DNA from: an uncultured Butyrivibrio sp.
GTDB lineage: Bacteria > Bacillota > Clostridia > Lachnospirales > Lachnospiraceae
Length of the DNA: 26,812 nt
Direction: 5' to 3'
Assembly: GCF_947169445.1 (NCBI RefSeq)
Contig: NZ_CAMVPU010000049.1
Location: 1 to 26,812 of the forward strand
A program made the position numbers and the translations under genes. Positions 22,482 through 26,812 of this stretch are shown here, one piece after another; position 1 is the stretch's first letter, and every line of letters starts with the position of its first letter. The notes beneath the pieces were generated by a model. The model made no database searches and had not been told where the DNA came from. It saw only the letters and a program-made list of their open reading frames with translations.

Positions 22482-24690
22482 GATTGCCATAAATGATGGT
22501 TGGAAATTTAAAAAGCTTGCTGACGGGAATATCAATGATATTCCCGAGAGTGCTATAGATGAGAAGAATTTTGTAAATGTAGATCTTCCGCACACCTGGC
22601 ATGCTGATGGGGCGTACAGAGGCCTTACACTTTATAGCAAGACTATATCAACGGAGCCGACCTGGAAGCACGCATTTATCGATATTCCGGGAGCTGATCA
22701 GCATGCAGTGGTTTTGGTAAATGGTAAAAAAGTAGCTGAGCACAAAGGCGCATATTCTGCATTCAGAGCAAGGATTACTGAGGATATGCTTGGCCAGGAT
22801 GTAAGAATAGATGTTTATCTTACAAATAAGCTGGACGATGGTATTTCTCCTTTGACAGGTGATTTCACCATATTCGGTGGCCTTTACAGAGGAATGAATC
22901 TTCTTGTAACTGAAAGCGATGCTTATTTTGATCCAACATACTATGGAACAGACGGAGTTATCATAAGAACTGGGGTAGATGGTGATGAAGGTACATTGTC
23001 TGCAGAAATTCATGCTGTGATGGACGACGCTGACAAGATTCTGATTGAAATCGTTGATCCTGATGGAAACACAGTTTCTGAAATTTCTTCAGATAGGGTA
23101 AAAGAGCTATCAACCAGAATTCCGGATGTTAAGTTGTGGAATGGTAAGGAAGCCCAAGCACTTTATCGGGTAAAGGCCAGTATTTGGAATAATAGTGAAA
23201 AGCTTGATGAGGTGGCGTTGTCCACAGGTTTTAGGAGTGTTTCCATAGATTCCGAGAAAGGTCTTTGTCTGAATGGTAATCACTTCAGAGTAAATGGTGT
23301 AGCCAAACATCAGGATTTTGCAGAATGCTACAATGTGACGTCTGAATCGAATATTGAGAAAGACTTTAGTCTTATTGACGAGATTGGAGCAAACGCAGTC
23401 AGGCTTTCACATTATCAGCACCCACAGTTTGCTTACGACATGGCAGACCGGAAGGGATATCTTGTGTGGGCAGAGATACCCATGCTCAAAATGACTGATA
23501 ATGAAGACCTTAAAGAAAATGCAAAAGAGCAGCTCAAAGAATTGATTATGCAGAATATTCATCATCCTTCAATTTTCTGCTGGGGAATTCAGAATGAAAT
23601 AGGCATGTTCAGGGATGCGGCATATATGTATGTCACGCTTAGAGAGCTTCGTGACATTGCAAAAGAACTGGATCCATCAAGGCTTGTAACAGCGGCTAAT
23701 CTGTATACGGTCAAGTTCAGGAGTGAGCTTAATTCATCAACTGACATGATCGGATACAATATTTATTTTGGCTGGTATTACGGCAACATGCATGATTATG
23801 ACGAGTACCTAGACAGATTCCATAAGGAAAGACCTGAGGTTCCTATCGGTGTAAGTGAGTACGGTGTAGATTGCAATACAAAACTACATTCAGAAAAGCC
23901 GGTCGTTCAGGATTATACTGAGGAGTATCAGGCTCTTTACCATGAGACAGTTTACCCTATATTTGAGAGCAAAGATTACTTATGGGGAAGCTTTGTGTGG
24001 AACATGTTTGACTTTTCAAGTGACATGAGGAAAGATGGCGGTCTTTTGAATCTTAACGGTAAGGGACTTGTGACCTATGACAGAAACACTAGGAAAGACG
24101 CTTTTTATTACTATAAGGCAAAGTGGAGCAGTGAAAAGTTTGTTCATATCTGTTCAAAGAGATTTGTGAATAGAAACGGTAACGAGGCAGATATCAAGAT
24201 TTACACAAACTGCGATGAAGTTACACTTGCAGTAAATGGAAAAGTCTTTGGGAAAAGAAATAACAGTGGAAATGGAATAGTTCTTTTCAGAAGTGTCCCT
24301 CTGCAATATGGTGATAATACTATTGAGGTTAGCTGTGGTGATTACAGTGATAGCTGTGTATTCAGAAGAAGTGATACCGAGGATGAATCCTATCGTCTTC
24401 CAAATAGTGGCGCCGGTCAGGCGGTAAAGAACTGGTTCTTGTCCGAAAATGACTTTGTAAAAGAAGGATTCTTTTCTATTGAGGATTCAGCCAACGACCT
24501 TATAGAGAACTTAGAAGCAAGAGAAGTTCTGAAAAAATACCTTCCCGAGCTGGTTGAACTGATGCTTACAAAAGATGTAATCCCGCTTGGACTGTCGATG
24601 CAGAGCATCCTTAGCAGGAATACACCTGAAGGTCTGGATATACTTGCCCTTAACAAAGAGCTAAACCAGATAAAAAATGATCTGGTTTAA
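22474..24690 (+). CDS. Glycoside hydrolase family 2 (beta-galactosidase/beta-glucuronidase type)
   Basis: 738 residues, no signal peptide, so cytoplasmic. Sugar-binding jelly roll (about 1-175, VDLPHTWHADGAYRG), immunoglobulin-like domain (about 180-270), and a TIM barrel with acid/base Glu375 (WGIQNEIG) and nucleophile Glu462 (GVSEYGV). A further beta domain follows, then a helical C-terminal piece of about 90 residues (from KNWFLSENDFVKEG) that is not part of minimal GH2 enzymes. The gene overlaps the GPH symporter by 8 nt, so it acts on the imported glycoside. Galactoside versus glucuronide specificity cannot be told by eye. Confidence 0.93.
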   Translation: MHKIAINDGWKFKKLADGNINDIPESAIDEKNFVNVDLPHTWHADGAYRGLTLYSKTISTEPTWKHAFIDIPGADQHAVVLVNGKKVAEHKGAYSAFRARITEDMLGQDVRIDVYLTNKLDDGISPLTGDFTIFGGLYRGMNLLVTESDAYFDPTYYGTDGVIIRTGVDGDEGTLSAEIHAVMDDADKILIEIVDPDGNTVSEISSDRVKELSTRIPDVKLWNGKEAQALYRVKASIWNNSEKLDEVALSTGFRSVSIDSEKGLCLNGNHFRVNGVAKHQDFAECYNVTSESNIEKDFSLIDEIGANAVRLSHYQHPQFAYDMADRKGYLVWAEIPMLKMTDNEDLKENAKEQLKELIMQNIHHPSIFCWGIQNEIGMFRDAAYMYVTLRELRDIAKELDPSRLVTAANLYTVKFRSELNSSTDMIGYNIYFGWYYGNMHDYDEYLDRFHKERPEVPIGVSEYGVDCNTKLHSEKPVVQDYTEEYQALYHETVYPIFESKDYLWGSFVWNMFDFSSDMRKDGGLLNLNGKGLVTYDRNTRKDAFYYYKAKWSSEKFVHICSKRFVNRNGNEADIKIYTNCDEVTLAVNGKVFGKRNNSGNGIVLFRSVPLQYGDNTIEVSCGDYSDSCVFRRSDTEDESYRLPNSGAGQAVKNWFLSENDFVKEGFFSIEDSANDLIENLEAREVLKKYLPELVELMLTKDVIPLGLSMQSILSRNTPEGLDILALNKELNQIKNDLV

Positions 24691-24716
24691 TTCGAATTTT
24701 TAATCTTTTTACAGAT
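24662..24716 (+). terminator. Possible terminator overlapping the GH2 stop codon
   Basis: TAAACCAGAT (24662-24671) and ATCTGGTTTA (24680-24689) form a 10-bp stem that includes the stop codon. T-rich stretches follow at 24697-24701 and 24706-24710, not immediately after the stem, so strength is uncertain. Confidence 0.5.
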
Positions 24717-24726
24717 TTAGCTTAAA

Positions 24727-24756
24727 CCGCCAACTGTTTTTGCCAACAGTTGGCGG
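24727..24756. repeat. Perfect 12-bp hairpin
   Basis: CCGCCAACTGTT and AACAGTTGGCGG with loop TTTGCC. It has no T tail, so it is not a standard intrinsic terminator on the + strand. It begins a cluster of hairpins: TGTTCG/CGAACA at 24772-24790 and the larger palindrome at 24791-24822. Confidence 0.6.
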
Positions 24757-24790
24757 AGGGGATAAGGAGGGTGTTCGCAATAATCGAACA

Positions 24791-24822
24791 ACTATTCGCA
24801 AAACGCGGGTTTTGCGAATAGT
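24791..24822. repeat. Palindromic repeat, copy 2 (ACTATTCG family)
   Basis: ACTATTCGCAAAAC (24791-24804), loop GCGG, GTTTTGCGAATAGT (24809-24822): a perfect 14-bp stem with a 4-nt loop. The arm matches the copy at 14524 except for two bases in the middle. It interrupts the cupin_5 fragment on the minus strand. The 10-mer CGAATAGTTG on its minus strand also appears at 21-30. Confidence 0.65.
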
Positions 24823-24908
24823 ATGAATGATTCAGAAAACCATCCACCTTCAGGATGTACTTCAAGGGCATAGACTTCCTTCAGTTTTTCTATTCGCTTT
24901 TTATCCAT
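24792..24908 (-). pseudogene. Cupin_5 (DUF985) N-terminal fragment
   Basis: From an ATG at 24908 (GGGGAA upstream) the frame reads MDKKRIEKLKEVYALEVHPE followed by GGWFSESF, the N-terminal signature of the cupin_5/DUF985 family (leu-x-HPEGGWF-x-E). About 28 residues in, the sequence runs into the palindromic repeat and stops after 38 codons. The metal-binding cupin barrel, more than 100 residues, is missing. A dead fragment. Confidence 0.6.
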
Positions 24909-24962
24909 ATCAGTTTCCCCATATATACAATGTACATAAGTGTCTCAATCGCCCCAGCTCTT

Positions 24963-25172
24963 TCACTTCCTAATCTCCGACCTATTAAGAATATCGCACA
25001 GTTCCTCGAAACTATCACAGATAAGTCTTGGATTCTCAATATTGTCGCCCCTCACGAGATATATCTTAGCGTCTTTGTTGCTCCAATAATAAAAATCGCC
25101 ACCTCTGTCCATGGAAAAAGGGACCAGTTCTTCAGGAATAAAGCTATCTACAAGATCATTATCCTTAACGCT
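24963..25172 (-). pseudogene. SMI1/KNR4-like C-terminal fragment
   Basis: An open stretch of 69 codons without a start. It encodes FIPEELVPFSMDRGGDFYYW, then KIYLVRGDNIE and a final DSFEELCDIL helix, the usual C-terminal half of SMI1/KNR4 proteins (gly-asp-phe core and SFEEFL end). Its N-terminal half is replaced by the remnant of an XRE-HD gene in another frame. It ends 54 nt before the cupin fragment, on the same strand. Confidence 0.55.
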
Positions 25173-25376
25173 TTATATAGGGAATAACAGACTTTTTTCG
25201 CTTCTGCCCTTCATGGGCTTCTACTGCGTAGTCCACAGCCTTCAGCGCATTGGGGAGTTTGTAATTCCTGGCTGTGGTCTTCACATAGGTCTTCATGTGC
25301 TCCCAATAATGATTGCTTCCTTTGTCTTGAAAGCCTTGCGTCGCTCCTCTGCAATAGCAGACACTGATACATCAAT
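25173..25376 (-). pseudogene. Decayed second copy of the XRE-HD gene (middle part)
   Basis: Read on the minus strand, one frame gives DVSVSAIAEERRKAFKTKE and the next gives HWEHMKTYVKTTARNYKL, then AVEAHEGQKRKKS-PYI. These correspond to residues 55-121 of the intact protein at 16514 with about three quarters identity by eye. A deletion of about 4 nt near 25313 explains the frame change. The copy breaks off just before the catalytic HPLN/HD region and adjoins SMI1-like and GNAT fragments. Confidence 0.72.
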
Positions 25377-25625
25377 CTACAGTGCTAATTCCATCAGCCA
25401 GCAATCTACTTTTTCTTCCTCAAACATCTCATGTTTTGGAAGTGATTTAATGATTTTAAACCCGGCTTTCTCGTATGCCCTTATAGCCCTTTTATTATCT
25501 TGGTGCGGGTCAAGAAGAACTCGTTCCGCAGCCATATTTTCTTTCAGATGAGAAGCCATCATTTTCAAAAAAGATGAGCCTATTCCCTTACTCCAGTATT
25601 TCGGCTCACCTATAAACTGATCCAT
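25377..25625 (-). pseudogene. GNAT acetyltransferase, C-terminal half only
   Basis: 82 residues: DQFIGEPKYWSKGIGSSFLK holds the acetyl-CoA pyrophosphate loop, then RVLLDPHQDNKRAIRAYEKA and the ending DCWLMEL, as in AAC(6')-like GNAT proteins. The N-terminal half (about 80-100 residues) is absent. It begins inside the end of another truncated GNAT gene in a different frame (joined near 25606-25625). The nominal ATG is just the Met preceding DQFIGEP. Probably inactive. Confidence 0.68.
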
Positions 25626-26094
25626 ATTTCCCTAATCCCTTATGTCTATGTGCAGTCGACACCTGAATCCACTCCAGAGTGCCCTCACCTATGCTCTTAT
25701 CTAATTCCCCAATTCCACTTGCACCAATTTTCCTTGTTTTCTGCTCTCGTATTGCAATCCATAAATTCGTATCATATACCTGTCGTTTTTTATATATGCC
25801 AATTTCTTCGACAGAAAGGCATTCGCTCTCATAGCACTCTTGTATATGCGCAGCAAACTCATCGTCTGTCGCTGTTGATAAAACATAATCATCTGACAAA
25901 ACAGGAACACTTACATTCTCCAGATTATGAATCATTTTAAAATATGGTTCATCCAAACCGTTTATAGTTCCTTCAACATATTCATCGTCGCGAATGACCA
26001 TAATATTATCAGGCACTTCTATCTGTAATGTTTTCCAAAGCGGAAGTGACGCACTCCCGCAAGGGTCTGCTAAATAATCCTTTTCATCTATCAT
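25606..26094 (-). pseudogene. GNAT acetyltransferase, N-terminal part only
   Basis: 162 residues from an ATG at 26094 with AAGGGAT upstream. A lead domain precedes a GNAT core: WIAIREQKTRKIGASGIGEL, EGTLEWIQVSTAHRHKGLGK, which includes the Arg-x-x-Gly-x-Gly CoA loop. Right after GLGK the sequence switches to another GNAT gene in a different frame and stops (YGSVYR). The last third of the GNAT fold is missing. It lies 33 nt after the gene at 26128 and was probably cotranscribed. Confidence 0.65.
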
Positions 26095-26127
26095 CTTATT
26101 ATCCCTTCATATCCAAACCGGAATCTG

Positions 26128-26697
26128 CTATTCTCCGAGAATATCTGAGAAATTCCCCTTAAGAAAATGTAGATATTCCGGATGATCTGCATTTTCTTCA
26201 TACTCCTGCAGAATAGTCCTCCTAATCCATTTCCTCATCTTCTCAGGCATTTTTTCGTATCTCATGATTGCAATAAGCCCTTTTTCTTCTGACTCAAGAA
26301 TTGCATCATATGCATCCGGAACAAACTCTGTCCCTACTACTTTTACAGGAGCATTGCTAGAAGCAGCATTAGGTATTTTAATCTCGAAGCCAGAATCTGT
26401 AATACTCTCGGCACTGTATATATATCCGGAAACACCCTTGTACGTTTTTTCAAGTGCATTAGGATAATACTCCTGCAGCTGCTGGATTCCATCTTTGGTA
26501 AAGCCGTATGGGCCCCATTTCTTCCATATTCCATCATAGACAAACCCTGTTTCCTTGCAATATTTCTCGATCGCATTGCTAAGGTAAACAAGCGTGTTCT
26601 CTCTTTTCGTTGAAAAATAAACCAGCGGAATATGATGATCTGATACCCTCGGTTCTAATTGTTTAATCCCTTCAACAGGGGAAGCGTGATAATACAT
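26128..26697 (-). CDS. Conserved-looking protein of unknown function
   Basis: 189 residues, soluble. The N-terminus MYYHASPVEGIKQLEPR, then PLVYFSTKRENTLVYLS, recalls the His/Ser and Tyr-x-(S/T) layout of ADP-ribosyltransferase-like folds such as KptA or RES, but key residues cannot be confirmed by eye. I recall similar full-length proteins in Lachnospiraceae with no assigned function. GGAGG precedes the ATG. It appears intact, unlike the fragments downstream of it on the same strand. A TTGGCT-N18-TATAAA promoter candidate lies upstream. Confidence 0.75.
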   Translation of the reverse strand: MYYHASPVEGIKQLEPRVSDHHIPLVYFSTKRENTLVYLSNAIEKYCKETGFVYDGIWKKWGPYGFTKDGIQQLQEYYPNALEKTYKGVSGYIYSAESITDSGFEIKIPNAASSNAPVKVVGTEFVPDAYDAILESEEKGLIAIMRYEKMPEKMRKWIRRTILQEYEENADHPEYLHFLKGNFSDILGE

Positions 26698-26729
26698 ATT
26701 TCCTCCACAAATAGCGATTTGCTTAACCG

Positions 26730-26759
26730 TTTATACTGTAATTAAACATCTTTAGCCAA
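26730..26759 (-). promoter_or_regulatory. Candidate promoter for the gene at 26128
   Basis: On the minus strand TTGGCT (complement of 26754-26759), 18 nt, TATAAA (complement of 26730-26735), about 33 nt before the ATG. The -35 part overlaps the 3' end of a gene entering from the right edge. Confidence 0.45.
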
Positions 26760-26812
26760 ATAAAGTAAAAGATCATCATCATTGATGCAGGGGGCATACT
26801 GTTCTAATTGTT
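26742..26812 (-). CDS. 3' end of an unidentified gene (partial)
   Basis: An open frame enters from the right edge and stops at 26742-26744. Its last residues, QLEQYAPCINDDDLLLYLAK-DV, look like a real acidic helical C-terminus, while the other minus-strand frames close quickly. Too short to identify. Confidence 0.4.
   Translation of the reverse strand, partial: QLEQYAPCINDDDLLLYLAKDV

Noticed and set aside
24855..25551. Plus-strand open frames of 110 and 146 residues
   Set aside because: They run antisense to the cupin, SMI1, XRE-HD and GNAT fragments; the minus-strand reading gives clear homology.
1..26812. CRISPR arrays
   Set aside because: No series of regularly spaced direct repeats was seen; the repeats present are single hairpins or one tandem pair.

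Overview
The window looks like a chromosomal segment of a Lachnospiraceae bacterium, most likely Butyrivibrio or a close relative. This is an inference from strong AGGAGG-type ribosome binding sites, moderate GC judged by eye, intrinsic terminators with T runs, YesM/YesN-type two-component control of LplB/LplC-type sugar ABC importers, GPH symporter plus GH2 pairs, and a small protein resembling DUF6465. No database search was possible.

Layout. Bases 1-19 match the extreme 3' end of a 23S rRNA; a structured spacer and tRNA-Asp with a terminator follow, with no 5S gene between them. Bases 362-1170 hold a coupled pair of small genes, the second an SMI1/KNR4 immunity-type protein. Bases 1155-4359 are a TetR-controlled ABC exporter operon. 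Bases 4749-14501 form a large sugar-uptake locus: lipoprotein substrate-binding protein, sensor kinase, two permeases, a second binding protein and an AraC-type response regulator. Hairpin terminators split it into three blocks. No ATPase is encoded here, so a shared MsmX-type ATPase elsewhere presumably powers the importer.

Bases 14502-19705 are accessory DNA: a small minus-strand gene with a probable frameshift, a 5'-decayed flavodoxin gene, a Phd/Doc toxin-antitoxin pair, a three-gene operon around an XRE-HTH/alarmone-hydrolase-like fusion, a metallophosphoesterase with an internal deletion, a DUF6465-like gene, and a KptA fragment joined to what looks like the active-site end of a tyrosine recombinase. 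Bases 19636-24690 are a second sugar locus: AraC regulator divergent from a GPH symporter and a GH2 beta-glycosidase, with a tandem 11-bp repeat as candidate operator.

Bases 24690-26812 read mainly on the minus strand and are a patchwork of gene fragments: cupin_5 N-terminus, SMI1-like C-terminus, a second decayed copy of the XRE-HD gene, and two truncated GNAT genes. An intact gene of unknown function and the 3' tip of another gene follow.

The strongest leads are the XRE-HD operon with its second decayed copy, two successive hairpins with an identical 13-nt loop on unrelated stems after the 23S end, the binding-protein/kinase coupling, the four-helix N-terminal extension of the LplB-like permease, and a palindromic repeat family that cuts into the cupin fragment.
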